A stretch of DNA of 44,645 nucleotides from Patescibacteria group bacterium (GCA_018814025.1 JAHJAM010000010.1:1-44645), one strand, 5' to 3'. Positions 36,788 to 44,645 are shown, counted from the first letter of the stretch. Notes: generated by a model from the letters alone, not told the origin. Numbers and translations: made by a program.

Positions 36788-37085
36788 AAAACTTCTCAGA
36801 TCTCCGAGAAGTCATACGCAAAGTTTCAGCTTGGCTGATCGTCCGACCCTGGCGCCGCGATAATCAAAAGTTGAGGATTAATCCTCCTTTCTTGGTTTTG
36901 ATTGTCGAACGCCTACTGGGTTCACAGATTCAAAAGGTTTAAATCGTCGGGAACTAATCATCCGGTGTCAGCCAAATTTACTTCGCACGAATGTCTTCTC
37001 TGGAGTTTTTTCAATGATTTAGTGCAAGCACTCTAGCATGAAGTCCGGGCCTTGTACAGGGAGCCTCCAAAAAGCCATATTTTTT
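36788..37085 (-). ncRNA. Structured rny leader, possible cis-regulatory RNA
   Basis: 298 nt between truB and rny without a credible gene. On the minus strand, from distal to proximal: a palindromic GGAGGCTCC near 37066, an AATCAAAA/TTTTGATT stem enclosing a perfect GAGGATTAATCCTC palindrome (about 36862-36903), a GGCGCC site, and an ACTTCTC-GGAGATCT-GAGAAGT hairpin (about 36791-36812) directly before the ATG. A 19-codon frame starting MAFWRLPV (minus, from about 37078) could be a leader peptide. No known riboswitch motif was recognised. RNase Y autoregulation through its own leader is a plausible but unproven idea. Confidence 0.4.
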
Positions 37086-37838
37086 TCATTCGACCTCAAT
37101 TTCATGGGCGGTCACCCGCGCCAGTACCTGATCAATCGGCCGGATTTGCCGTTCCCAATCCTCTCCCAACTCATCCAACCCAACCGCTTCTTTAATAGGG
37201 AGGGAACCAATTTTGGTTCGGCGCAACTCAGATACAAAACCACCAACCCCCAGCTTCTCACCCAAGTCCCGGGCTAACGCTCGGACATAAGTCCCACTGC
37301 CACAATCAATTATCACCTTAATTGAAATCGTCCCATCCGAATTCTCCACCGGCTCACCGATTAGCTCAAACCGATCCACTCGCACTGGCCGCGGCTTGGC
37401 TTCAAGCTTCACTCCCCGGCGCGCCGCCTCGTACATCTTCACTCCTTGAATTTTAATGGCCGCGTACTGGGGCGGCACCTGCTCAATCTCGCCCAAAAAA
37501 GTTTTCAATATTTTTTCGATTTGGACTTTGGAAATTGTTTGTAATTTGGAATTTGTGATTTGGACTTTCCCCGTCGCATCATCAGTATCCGACACCCCGC
37601 CCAAAATAAATTCCGCCTCATAAGTTTTATCCAAACCCACCAGCTTACTCATCTCCCGAGTCGCCTCGCGCCCCACGCCCACGATTAACAGACCGGTGGC
37701 AAACGGATCCAAAGTTCCCGCGTGCCCCACGCGCTTTTCGCTCGTGATTTTTCGCACCCGGTAAATAACGTCGTGCGAGGTGATGTCCGCCGGTTTGTCG
37801 ATCAGCAAAAAACCCACAGTTTTAGTTTCAGTTTCCAT
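37086..37838 (-). CDS. truB: tRNA pseudouridine-55 synthase
   Basis: Makes pseudouridine 55 in the T-loop of tRNAs. 250 residues: GFLLIDKPADITSHDVIYRVRK, catalytic Asp in GHAGTLDPFATGLL, VPPQYAAIKIQGVKMYEAARRG, GSGTYVRALARDLGEKL. Between residues 93 and 109 (37512-37562) the sequence ITNSKLQTISKVQIEK comes from a low-complexity CAAATTCCAAATTACAAAC-like stretch, suggesting insertion of a simple repeat into a tolerant linker. A TATGAT box (minus, 37857-37852) lies 13 nt before the ATG. Divergent from the histidine kinase. Confidence 0.96.
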   Translation of the reverse strand: METETKTVGFLLIDKPADITSHDVIYRVRKITSEKRVGHAGTLDPFATGLLIVGVGREATREMSKLVGLDKTYEAEFILGGVSDTDDATGKVQITNSKLQTISKVQIEKILKTFLGEIEQVPPQYAAIKIQGVKMYEAARRGVKLEAKPRPVRVDRFELIGEPVENSDGTISIKVIIDCGSGTYVRALARDLGEKLGVGGFVSELRRTKIGSLPIKEAVGLDELGEDWERQIRPIDQVLARVTAHEIEVE

Positions 37839-37876
37839 ACCGTTTTATGTTATCATACTTGCAACTCAGGAGGAGT

Positions 37877-39019
37877 ATGGCTTTTAATCGCTGGAACACT
37901 TCAATCCGTCTTCGGGTGATGCTCGAATACGTCGCCTTCACCACTCTGGTATTTTTCTTTGCCAGTGTGATTGTGTATTACTTTGATTTTTGGACCGCGG
38001 TCGCGATCGATTACCTTTTTATTTTGGTGGCCGTTATTATTTTTGGCTTCTATCGTACGAGCGTCATTAACCGAGATCTGCTTGAGCTCAAGCGGAATTT
38101 GATCAAGTACAAAAATAATCTCCTGGCCCAGAATTCTGATCTCGATGTCTCCACCAAAGAAATTAACGACCTCGGCGATGAGCTTAAGGGTTTTATCCTC
38201 CAGCTGCAAACCTGCGAGCGCAAAAAAAGAATTACGGATCAGGCGCACGCCCAATACAATGATGAGATGACCACCATCCTCTCGCACTTCATGTATTACA
38301 TTTCCCATGTTCTGCGCACGCCTTTGAATTCCATCCGCTGGGCCGTGGAGCTGTTAAAAAACGAAGAAGCCGGGGATATTACTCAAGCCCAGCGCGAACT
38401 TTTGGATCAATTGGAAAACGATTCCGTTAAGCTGGCCGGCGTGGCCACGGAATTGCAGGACACCTTGGTCGTGATTCGCGGCAAGCAAATTCATGCTCAT
38501 CCCCAAGTCTGCCACCCTTTAACCATTATCGATAAGGTGGCCGGCCAATGGGCCGTGCCCGCGCATCGGAAAAACCTTCAGCTGGTTTGGGATCATCCGG
38601 GTGAACCCATGAAGACCTTCACCGCCGACTGTCAGCTCATTCAGCGCGCCTTAAATTTTGTGGTCGACAACGCGGTTCGTTATACTCCCGAAGGCAAAAC
38701 CATTGCCATTACCATCACCGAAATCAACCAAGCCATCAGCCCGGCTCAGCGCAAAAAAATGCACATTCCGCCCAAGCTGAAGAAAGCTGGGTTGGTAATC
38801 GCGGTTGTTGACCAGGGCATCGGCATCCCCAAGTCAGAATTGGGACATGTTTTCGATCCGTTTTTCCGCGCCTCCAATGCCAAAGATCAATGGGTCGACG
38901 CCAAAGGCCTGGGCCTGACTTTGGCCCGCGCGATTTTGCATCAGCACGGGGGCGAAATTTGGCTGGTTAGCCAAAAAGGCAAGGGGACTATCGCCTACCT
39001 TTATATCCCCAAAAACTGA
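37877..39019 (+). CDS. Membrane sensor histidine kinase
   Basis: 380 residues: two membrane helices near the N-terminus (about 15-35 and 42-60) with almost no extracytoplasmic part, a coiled linker, HisKA domain with phospho-acceptor His in FMYYISHVLRTPLNSIRWAVE, and HATPase domain with N-box (LNFVVDNAVRYTP), G1 (DQGIGIP), F-box (FDPFFRAS) and G2 (GLGLTLARAILHQHGG). The input is probably sensed in or near the membrane. ATG 37877 is chosen for its AGGAGG (37868-37873). An ATG at 37847 would add ten residues. It is followed by two receiver proteins and pilus genes, so pilus assembly or twitching is the likely target. Confidence 0.92.
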   Translation: MAFNRWNTSIRLRVMLEYVAFTTLVFFFASVIVYYFDFWTAVAIDYLFILVAVIIFGFYRTSVINRDLLELKRNLIKYKNNLLAQNSDLDVSTKEINDLGDELKGFILQLQTCERKKRITDQAHAQYNDEMTTILSHFMYYISHVLRTPLNSIRWAVELLKNEEAGDITQAQRELLDQLENDSVKLAGVATELQDTLVVIRGKQIHAHPQVCHPLTIIDKVAGQWAVPAHRKNLQLVWDHPGEPMKTFTADCQLIQRALNFVVDNAVRYTPEGKTIAITITEINQAISPAQRKKMHIPPKLKKAGLVIAVVDQGIGIPKSELGHVFDPFFRASNAKDQWVDAKGLGLTLARAILHQHGGEIWLVSQKGKGTIAYLYIPKN

Positions 39020-39093
39020 AATTCCCGCAAGACAATCTTCCAATAATTTGATACTATATAAGGCGTGGAGTTTAACCTCCGCGCTTCTTAAAT

Positions 39094-39486
39094 ATGCCGA
39101 CCAAAAAACCATCAAAAAAACCGCACATTTTAGTAGTTGAAGATGAACCCGCCTTGCGGGAGATGTACGCCGCTTGGCTTGAGGCGGAAAAATATCAGGT
39201 CAGCACAGCCGAAGACGGCGTGGTTGGTATTGATCACATCATGCACCAGCAGCCGGATCTGGTCTTGCTGGACATCATGCTGCCCAAAAAAGACGGTTTT
39301 GAAGTTCTGGCCGAAGTGCGCCGCAATCCTAAAACTCGCGACCTGCCCGTCATAATTCTTTCCAGCTTGGACAAGGATTATGAACAAAAGCAGGGGATTA
39401 ATTTGGGAGCCGAGCATTACCTGGTGAAGACTGACATCTCACCCGAGCTGCTTTATCAAACAATTAACCAAGTATTGAAGCAATAA
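39094..39486 (+). CDS. Stand-alone response regulator receiver (first)
   Basis: 130 residues, receiver domain only. ILVVEDEP carries the acidic pair, DLVLLDIMLPKKDGFE the phospho-Asp (about residue 60), ILSS the switch Ser, and YLVKTD the Lys. There is no output domain, so it should act by protein contact, as CheY or PilG/PilH do. Upstream lies AAGACA-N17-TACTAT (about 39028-39056) and a GCGTGGAG/CTCCGCGC-type hairpin. RR2 starts two bases after its stop. Confidence 0.93.
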   Translation: MPTKKPSKKPHILVVEDEPALREMYAAWLEAEKYQVSTAEDGVVGIDHIMHQQPDLVLLDIMLPKKDGFEVLAEVRRNPKTRDLPVIILSSLDKDYEQKQGINLGAEHYLVKTDISPELLYQTINQVLKQ

Positions 39487-39487
39487 T

Positions 39488-39865
39488 ATGGCTAAAGTTT
39501 CCAAGAAAGTCTTATTGGTCGAGGATGATCCGTTCCTTCATAAAGTTTTAGACCAGCGTCTCAAGGACGAGGGGATTCAAGTCGCGGTGTCTACCGACGG
39601 CGAATCAGCCATCGTTGATGCGCTTAAGGAAAAGCCGGATTTGATTTTGCTGGATTTGATTTTGCCCAAGAAAAGCGGTTTTGAGGTTCTAGCCGAACTG
39701 CGCAAAAAAGAAGCCACGGCCAAAACCCCGGTGGTGGTTCTTTCAAACCTGGGACAGCAGGAAGATATTGAACAAATCGAACAGCTCGGCATTGAAGAAT
39801 ACTTAATCAAGGCCGATCACTCGCTTTCCGAAATCGTGAACAAAGTTAAAAAATATTTAGCTTGA
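39488..39865 (+). CDS. Stand-alone response regulator receiver (second)
   Basis: 125 residues, again a receiver domain only: VLLVEDDPFLH, DLILLDLILPKKSGFEVLAEL with the phospho-Asp, VVLSNLG, and YLIKADH. It resembles the first receiver, which suggests tandem duplication. It is followed after 10 nt by a PilB-type ATPase, so a paired PilG/PilH-like control of pilus extension is a reasonable inference. Weak GAAG but no proper SD. Confidence 0.93.
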   Translation: MAKVSKKVLLVEDDPFLHKVLDQRLKDEGIQVAVSTDGESAIVDALKEKPDLILLDLILPKKSGFEVLAELRKKEATAKTPVVVLSNLGQQEDIEQIEQLGIEEYLIKADHSLSEIVNKVKKYLA

Positions 39866-39875
39866 TCAAAAGTCT

Positions 39876-41573
39876 ATGGCCATCAGCGTCAAGCAACTTA
39901 AAAAAATGTTTGTCGACTCCGGCTTAATCACCGGCGCCGATTTTATTGAAGCCCAAAAAGACGCCCGGGCGGCCGGGGTTTCTCTGGAGGCGGCTTTAAC
40001 CGCCCAGGGTTCTCTGACTGATGAACAGATGGGCAAGGTGATCGCTGACGCTTACGGCATTCAATTCGTTAATCTCAACCGCGTCAAGATTGATCCTAAG
40101 GCCGTGGCCGTAATTCCGGAAATTGTCACGAAAAAGCAAGGCATCATGGCTTACGCTTGGAGCGGTGAGAGTTTGCTCGTGGTCATGACCGATCCCGAGA
40201 ACGTCGAGTTCCTCAGTTTTTTGGAAAAGAAAACCGGCTATCCGGTCAGTGTCGCCTACACCACCCCGGAAATTTTATCCAGCGCGTTGTCTTCTTTTGA
40301 TGAAAACACCGTGGCCAAAATCACCGCTCTGATCGAAGAGTATAACGATTTAATCCACGCTTCGAAAAAAACTCTCAAAACCATGGAAGGGGAGGAGGAT
40401 GTGGTTATCCGCTTAGTCGATCACATCATGCAGTACGGCTACGGCAACTCGGCTTCCGATATCCATATCGAACCGCAAGAAGACAAGAGCCTGATGCGTT
40501 ATCGCATTGACGGCGTTTTGCACGACTTAATGACCATGCCTAAAGCTTTGTATGAAAAAGTCCTCTCGCGCATTAAGATTTTAAGCAACCTGCGGACCGA
40601 CGAACACTTTGCGGCTCAAGATGGCAAGTTTCGGTTTGTGGCCGACGGCACCAAAGTTGATGTGCGCGTTTCCATCCTACCGGTGGTGGGCGGAGAAAAG
40701 GTTGTCATGCGTCTGTTATCCGACAAAGGCCGCGCCTATACTTTGGAACACCTCGGTTTTTGCGAACGAGATTTTGCGCAAGTTCAAGGTTCCGCCCTCA
40801 AGCCTTACGGCATGATCCTGGTCACCGGGCCCACCGGTTCCGGTAAAACCACTACTTTGTATTCAATTTTGCGCTTGCTTAATCGCCGCGAAGTCAATAT
40901 TCAAACCATCGAAGATCCGGTCGAATATGACATCGAAGGCATCAACCAAATTCAGGTTAACGAAAAGACCAGTTTGACCTTTTCCATGGGCTTGCGATCC
41001 ATTGTCCGCCAAGACCCGGACATCATCATGGTCGGTGAAATCCGCGATTCCGAAACCGCGGGCATTGCCATTAACGCGGCCATGACCGGCCACTTGGTGC
41101 TCTCGACTTTGCACACTAACGATTCGGCCACGGCTCTGCCCCGTCTCTTGGATATGGGCGTCGAGCCTTTCTTGGTCGCTTCCTCCGTCAACTTAATTGT
41201 GGCTCAGCGCTTGGTGCGGAAAATTTGTTCAGCCTGCATCACCAGTACCAAAGTTGAAACCAGTCAGTTGAAAACCAGTATCCCGAAAGATTTATTTGCC
41301 AAATATTTTGGCGACCAAACCGCCGTCCGGCTTTACAAAGGCAAGGGCTGTCCTTCGTGCAACAACACCGGCTACGCTGGCCGGCAAGGCATTTTTGAGG
41401 TCATGGAAGTGACCGATGCCGTCAAAGAATTAATCATCAATCGGGAAAATGCCAGCCGCATTACCAAACAAGCTCAAACCGAGGGCATGCTGCTCATGTT
41501 CGAGGACGGCATCAAAAAAGCCCTGGCCGGTTCCACCACCATCGAAGAAGTTTTGCGCGTCGCCGTTTCTTAA
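39876..41573 (+). CDS. pilB: Type IV pilus assembly ATPase PilB
   Basis: Extension motor of the type IV pilus. 565 residues: an MshEN N-terminal domain (about 1-150, a fold that binds c-di-GMP in some relatives), N2 domain (SASDIHIEPQEDKSLMRYRIDGVLHDL), Walker A TGPTGSGKTTTLYSI, Walker B RQDPDIIMVGEIRDSETAG, His box GHLVLSTLHTND, and an intact zinc site CSAC...CPSC. It differs from the first copy in having all four Cys. Followed directly by pilC. Confidence 0.95.
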   Translation: MAISVKQLKKMFVDSGLITGADFIEAQKDARAAGVSLEAALTAQGSLTDEQMGKVIADAYGIQFVNLNRVKIDPKAVAVIPEIVTKKQGIMAYAWSGESLLVVMTDPENVEFLSFLEKKTGYPVSVAYTTPEILSSALSSFDENTVAKITALIEEYNDLIHASKKTLKTMEGEEDVVIRLVDHIMQYGYGNSASDIHIEPQEDKSLMRYRIDGVLHDLMTMPKALYEKVLSRIKILSNLRTDEHFAAQDGKFRFVADGTKVDVRVSILPVVGGEKVVMRLLSDKGRAYTLEHLGFCERDFAQVQGSALKPYGMILVTGPTGSGKTTTLYSILRLLNRREVNIQTIEDPVEYDIEGINQIQVNEKTSLTFSMGLRSIVRQDPDIIMVGEIRDSETAGIAINAAMTGHLVLSTLHTNDSATALPRLLDMGVEPFLVASSVNLIVAQRLVRKICSACITSTKVETSQLKTSIPKDLFAKYFGDQTAVRLYKGKGCPSCNNTGYAGRQGIFEVMEVTDAVKELIINRENASRITKQAQTEGMLLMFEDGIKKALAGSTTIEEVLRVAVS

Positions 41574-41590
41574 GCTGACCCAGGAGGATT

Positions 41591-42781
41591 ATGAAATTTG
41601 TCTATTCTGCCACTTCCCAACGCAAGAAGAAGATCCAAGGCACGGTCGAAGCCCCGAATCGAGCCGCGGCCATTCGCCGGCTCAAAGAAAAGGGGCTGGT
41701 GGTGACTTCGCTTTTAGAAATCAAGAAGCCCAAGCAGTATTACCTTTCGCCGGTTTCGGCTTTGGAAAAAGTGATGTTGACCAAGCACTTGGCCATCATG
41801 CTCCACTCCGGTATTTCTTTGGATGAAGCTTTGCGGATCGTCGAATTGCAGGCCAAAGGAAAATTAAAGCCCATTCTGACCAAAATTCATGAAGACGTGA
41901 CTTCCGGCGAACTCTTGGCCGACGGCTTGGCCAAGTACCCCAAAGTCTTTAATGATTATTTTGTTAACATGGTCCGGGCCGGTGAACAATCCGGCAACCT
42001 GGTGGAAAATTTGGAGATGTTGGGGAAACAGTTTGCGCGCGACTACGAACTCAAGAAAAAATCCCAATCCGCCATGCTCTATCCGTCTTTAGTCATGGGC
42101 ATGACCGTGGGTTTGGGGGTAATTATCTGCACGTTTGTTCTACCCCAGCTTTCGCACATGTTTCGGGCTTTCAAATTCGAACTGCCGCTCACTACTCGGA
42201 TGTTGATTGCCGTGGCCGATTATGTCAACGCTTACGGCGTCCTCACCCTGATTCTTTGCGTGGTCGGTTTGATCCTCATAATTTGGTTAGCCAAATTTCG
42301 GCACACCAAGCCATATTTTCATTGGCTCTACACGCGCCTTCCCGTGGTCAAAACCATTACTCTCTCGGTGAACTTGGCGCGGTTTGCCACGGTCTTTGGC
42401 TCGATGATGAAAAGCGGCATCCCCATCACCACCTCTTTGCACACCACGGCCAAAGTTCTGGGCAACGAAATGTTTAAGCGCGAACTGAATCGCGCGGCCG
42501 CGGAATTGGATTCTGGCGAAACTCTGGAATTTACTCTGGAGTCCAGTAAATTTTTCCCGATTTTTGTCAGCCGGATGATCGGTATCGGTGAAAAAACCGG
42601 CAACCTGGAGGATGTCTTAGTTTATCTGCAAGAATATTATGAAAATGAATTGGATAACTTGCTCAAGAATCTCTCCACCATCATTGAGCCGGCCATGCTC
42701 ATTGCCATCGGGGTGGTCGTGGCCGTCATTGCCTTGTCGATTATCACCCCAATCTATAATTTCGTGGGCTCGGTTGGTTAG
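41591..42781 (+). CDS. pilC: Type IV pilus inner-membrane platform protein PilC
   Basis: 396 residues with the duplicated T2SSF domain: MKFVYSATSQRKKKIQGTVEAPNRAAAIRRLKEKGL, then LAIMLHSGISLDEALRI, FPxx-type SGELLADGLAKYPKVFNDYF, EQSGNLVENLEMLGKQF, and the second repeat FATVFGSMMKSGIPITTSL ... GEKTGNLEDVLVYLQEYYENELD. Three membrane helices (about 170-190, 215-235, 370-390). A good SD, AGGAGG, lies four bases before the ATG. It is coupled with pilB and upstream of two prepilin genes. Confidence 0.95.
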   Translation: MKFVYSATSQRKKKIQGTVEAPNRAAAIRRLKEKGLVVTSLLEIKKPKQYYLSPVSALEKVMLTKHLAIMLHSGISLDEALRIVELQAKGKLKPILTKIHEDVTSGELLADGLAKYPKVFNDYFVNMVRAGEQSGNLVENLEMLGKQFARDYELKKKSQSAMLYPSLVMGMTVGLGVIICTFVLPQLSHMFRAFKFELPLTTRMLIAVADYVNAYGVLTLILCVVGLILIIWLAKFRHTKPYFHWLYTRLPVVKTITLSVNLARFATVFGSMMKSGIPITTSLHTTAKVLGNEMFKRELNRAAAELDSGETLEFTLESSKFFPIFVSRMIGIGEKTGNLEDVLVYLQEYYENELDNLLKNLSTIIEPAMLIAIGVVVAVIALSIITPIYNFVGSVG

Positions 42782-42785
42782 AATT

Positions 42786-43259
42786 ATGAAGCGTGCAGGG
42801 CGCGAACAATCCGGTTTCTCTCTCATCGAAGCGCTACTGGTGGTAGCTCTTTTTGTCATTATTTTCGCCGCCACCTCCCCGCGCTTAATTAGTTCTTATC
42901 ACCGCTACCGCTTGGAAGCCTCAACCCAAGATTTGGTTCACACCATCCGTTATGCCCAGAATAAATCCATGACTGGTCGCGATAACGATGTCTATAGCAT
43001 ACGCTTGGTTAATGGCGCGGGCGGCAGTTTCGTTTTATATAAGGGGGATGATTACGATGCGCGCGATGCCAGCTTTGATGAAGTTCACGAATTGCCAGCC
43101 GCCTTTTCTCTAACCGATACCATTGCGGACGCGGATATTATTTTCACGCGCCTTGAAGGCGGAACCACGGACACGGGCACGCTCACCATTGCCTGGCCCG
43201 ATGGCAATCAAAGCCGTTCGCTTTCTTTAAACCCCACCGGTCGCGTGGATTTCAATTAG
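42786..43259 (+). CDS. Prepilin-like protein (GspH/FimT type)
   Basis: 157 residues. A short basic leader ends at SG-FSLIEALLVVALFVII, with the prepilin peptidase site between Gly and Phe and the conserved Glu at +5. The single hydrophobic helix is followed by a GspH/FimT-like beta-rich domain (LEASTQDLVHTIRYAQNKSM, ending SLNPTGRVDFN). Probably a minor pilin that helps start pilus assembly. The start is at ATG 42786, four bases after the pilC stop; an upstream open frame overlapping pilC is not coding. Confidence 0.88.
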   Translation: MKRAGREQSGFSLIEALLVVALFVIIFAATSPRLISSYHRYRLEASTQDLVHTIRYAQNKSMTGRDNDVYSIRLVNGAGGSFVLYKGDDYDARDASFDEVHELPAAFSLTDTIADADIIFTRLEGGTTDTGTLTIAWPDGNQSRSLSLNPTGRVDFN

Positions 43260-43260
43260 C

Positions 43261-44645
43261 ATGCCATTAATTTCTCAAAATCAAACCGGTTTCAGCTTAG
43301 TCGAAGTTATTCTGGCTATCGCCATTCTTGGCATCGGCGGCACGGCCATTGTCATGATGCTGGGCAACTCTTATCAATCCAGCCAAGCCGCCTCGGATCG
43401 GTCCGAAGCCGGATTTTTGGCCAGTCAAACTTACGAAGCCGTGCGTTCGATCGGCCAAGACGCCTACAACCGCTTACTCGACGGCACTTACGGCCTGGAC
43501 GATGCTGACGGCAGTTGGGATTTTGCCGCCACCTCCGACCTGATTGGCCGTTTTACTCGCCAGGTGGTGATTGAGACTGCTTTGCGCGATCCGGCCGGGG
43601 ACTTGTCTGATGTCGGCTCCGCGGACATTCACACCAAAAAACTCACCACCACTCTTGATTGGGATTATTTGGGCGCGGCCAAGACTTTCGAATCAGTCGA
43701 TTACTTCACCAACTGGGACAGCCTTAATTTATGGGATGATACCGTGGCGGAATTTAACGGCGGCACTCCCGCTAACACGGAAATCACCAACTGGACCGAC
43801 GGGGAGGTGGCTCTGACCGCGGTTGGGCGGATTCTGGATCCGGAAACCTATTTTGACGCCTCCAATAATCATAATGCCAATGCCGTGGCCGTGCAGGGCG
43901 CCGTGGCCTATGTGGTGCGAGACAAAAATAACGGCGACAAGGAAATGGTGGCCGTGGATGTGGCCGATCCCGAGCACCCCAGCCGATTGGGTAATCTTGA
44001 ATTGGGCGATACGGCCACTGACATCGTGGTCGCGGGCGATTACGCGTATGTCGCGAGCATTGCCAACGGCAATGAATTCATGGTGATTAACATTGCCAAT
44101 CCCGCGGCCATGTTCGTGGCCGCCAGTTTAAACCTCTCCGGCAACGCCAATGCCTTGAGCGTGGAAATTTTCGGCAACCGTGCCTATGTCACCCGGGCCG
44201 GGAGTGCGGATCCGGACATTTTCATTATTGACATCAGCACCCCGACCAGCCCCGTTGAAGTCGGGAATTTCAAGCTCGGCGCCACGGTTTACGCCTTGGC
44301 TTTGGATGAAGACAACGACATCCTCTATATCGGTTCGGCCACCAACAACAGCATCGAGTTCCATTCCTTGGACGTCGGCAACGAAGCCAGTCCCGTGCTG
44401 CTGGATGGCATCGGCTTGGCCGGCAACCAAAACATTTTGGAATTAGTTTTGGATCAAGAACATGACATCGCTTATGTGGGCCGCTATTACAATCTCGGAT
44501 CCCAAAACATTTTTTCCATTGACATCTCCGATCCCAATAATTTAGCGGTTATGAGCTCGTTGAGCACCGGCGGTCGCGCCAACAGTTTAATCTTCAACGA
44601 AGAATTTTTGTTCGTGGCCACCAATAAATCCGATGAAGAATTGCA
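43261..44645 (+). CDS. Prepilin-like protein fused to LVIVD-type beta-propeller repeats (3' partial)
   Basis: An open frame of 461 codons running off the window, starting one base after the previous stop. Residues 1-30 are a class III signal: short leader, cleavage G-F, Glu at +5 (TGFSLVEVILAIAILGIGG). Residues 40-190 resemble a PilV/GspI-like head plus a linker. From about residue 205 there are at least five repeats of the form AYVV...MVAVDVADPEHPSRLGNL, such as FIIDISTPTSPVEVGNF and IFSIDISDPNNLAVMSSL. This is the LVIVD pattern, expected to form a beta-propeller. It could be a large minor pilin displayed at the pilus tip, for example an adhesin. Confidence 0.85.
   Translation, partial: MPLISQNQTGFSLVEVILAIAILGIGGTAIVMMLGNSYQSSQAASDRSEAGFLASQTYEAVRSIGQDAYNRLLDGTYGLDDADGSWDFAATSDLIGRFTRQVVIETALRDPAGDLSDVGSADIHTKKLTTTLDWDYLGAAKTFESVDYFTNWDSLNLWDDTVAEFNGGTPANTEITNWTDGEVALTAVGRILDPETYFDASNNHNANAVAVQGAVAYVVRDKNNGDKEMVAVDVADPEHPSRLGNLELGDTATDIVVAGDYAYVASIANGNEFMVINIANPAAMFVAASLNLSGNANALSVEIFGNRAYVTRAGSADPDIFIIDISTPTSPVEVGNFKLGATVYALALDEDNDILYIGSATNNSIEFHSLDVGNEASPVLLDGIGLAGNQNILELVLDQEHDIAYVGRYYNLGSQNIFSIDISDPNNLAVMSSLSTGGRANSLIFNEEFLFVATNKSDEEL

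Noticed and set aside
37036-37066. RNase P RNA-like words (AAGTCCGGGC...ACAGGG) on the plus strand
   Set aside because: They resemble the conserved P4 region, but the roughly 300 nt that should follow are truB antisense, and the 3' conserved region (ACAGAAACCGG type) is missing.
42639-42785. Upstream extension of the FimT-like prepilin frame
   Set aside because: It overlaps the conserved 3' end of pilC; the prepilin leader is complete from ATG 42786.

Overview
The window looks like a piece of a small-genome Patescibacteria (CPR) chromosome, most likely Parcubacteria-like. This rests on the 16S 5' end, a short ProS without an editing insert, ribosomal proteins with long added tails, very compact gene spacing, many genes without a Shine-Dalgarno (SD) site, and a type IV pilus locus next to housekeeping genes. 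The assignment is inference; no database search was possible.

Layout. 1-450: 5' end of a 16S rRNA gene with its leader and promoter (minus). 520-2350: khpA and trmD (plus) converge on rpsP (minus). 2345-6034: minus-strand block with hicBA, a SAM methyltransferase and smc, which is frameshifted and appears to lack a hinge. 6122-7872: nrnA and clpP. 7873-8431: a gene-free stretch with a palindrome, a strong promoter and a probable rod-shaped small RNA. 8432-11432: vanW-hsp20-membrane protein operon (minus). 11514-12373: CmpB-like membrane protein, then tRNA-Glu whose 5' part is duplicated around a GIY-YIG nuclease gene. 12462-14193: a proteobacterial-looking secreted endonuclease I and a divergent purine nucleoside phosphorylase relative. 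14250-17586: AI-2E family permease, tsaD-tsaE separated by a palindromic repeat element, and an unrecognised gene. 17722-23707: minus-strand genes for a PilB-like ATPase, a membrane protein, FtsH and an S1-domain protein. 23885-28044: hypothetical gene, a metallo-beta-lactamase-fold protein lacking several usual ligands, a small membrane protein and gyrA. 28145-31570: an APH-family kinase, rpmF, nusB, rnc and cytidine deaminase. 31640-34680: a small membrane protein, divergent tRNA-Arg/tRNA-Lys, a cold-shock-like protein, proS and a lipoprotein. 34725-37838: HU, rny with a structured 298-nt leader, and truB. 37877-44645: histidine kinase, two receiver proteins, pilB, pilC, a FimT/GspH-like prepilin and, running off the end, a prepilin fused to LVIVD-like beta-propeller repeats.

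How the genes fit together. The window combines RNA metabolism (RNase III, RNase Y, NrnA, TrmD, TruB, TsaD/E, NusB, KhpA), protein quality control (ClpP, FtsH, Hsp20), chromosome upkeep (SMC, GyrA, HU) and a type IV pilus with its own two-component regulators. Endonuclease I, NrnA, a PNP relative and cytidine deaminase could form a nucleic-acid salvage set, as expected of a host-dependent or scavenging cell.

Two styles of expression signal coexist. Most conserved genes have no SD, and several have a -10 box only 6-9 bases before the ATG, suggesting leaderless or nearly leaderless mRNAs. About nine genes instead carry a strong SD; many of these are free-standing units with a consensus TTGACA-N17-TATAAT-type promoter and an intrinsic terminator. 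The most unusual items are the tRNA-Glu/GIY-YIG module, the candidate small RNA near 8.1 kb, the hinge-less SMC, the prepilin-propeller fusion and a 30-bp double-hairpin repeat found at three sites, once in frame inside nusB.
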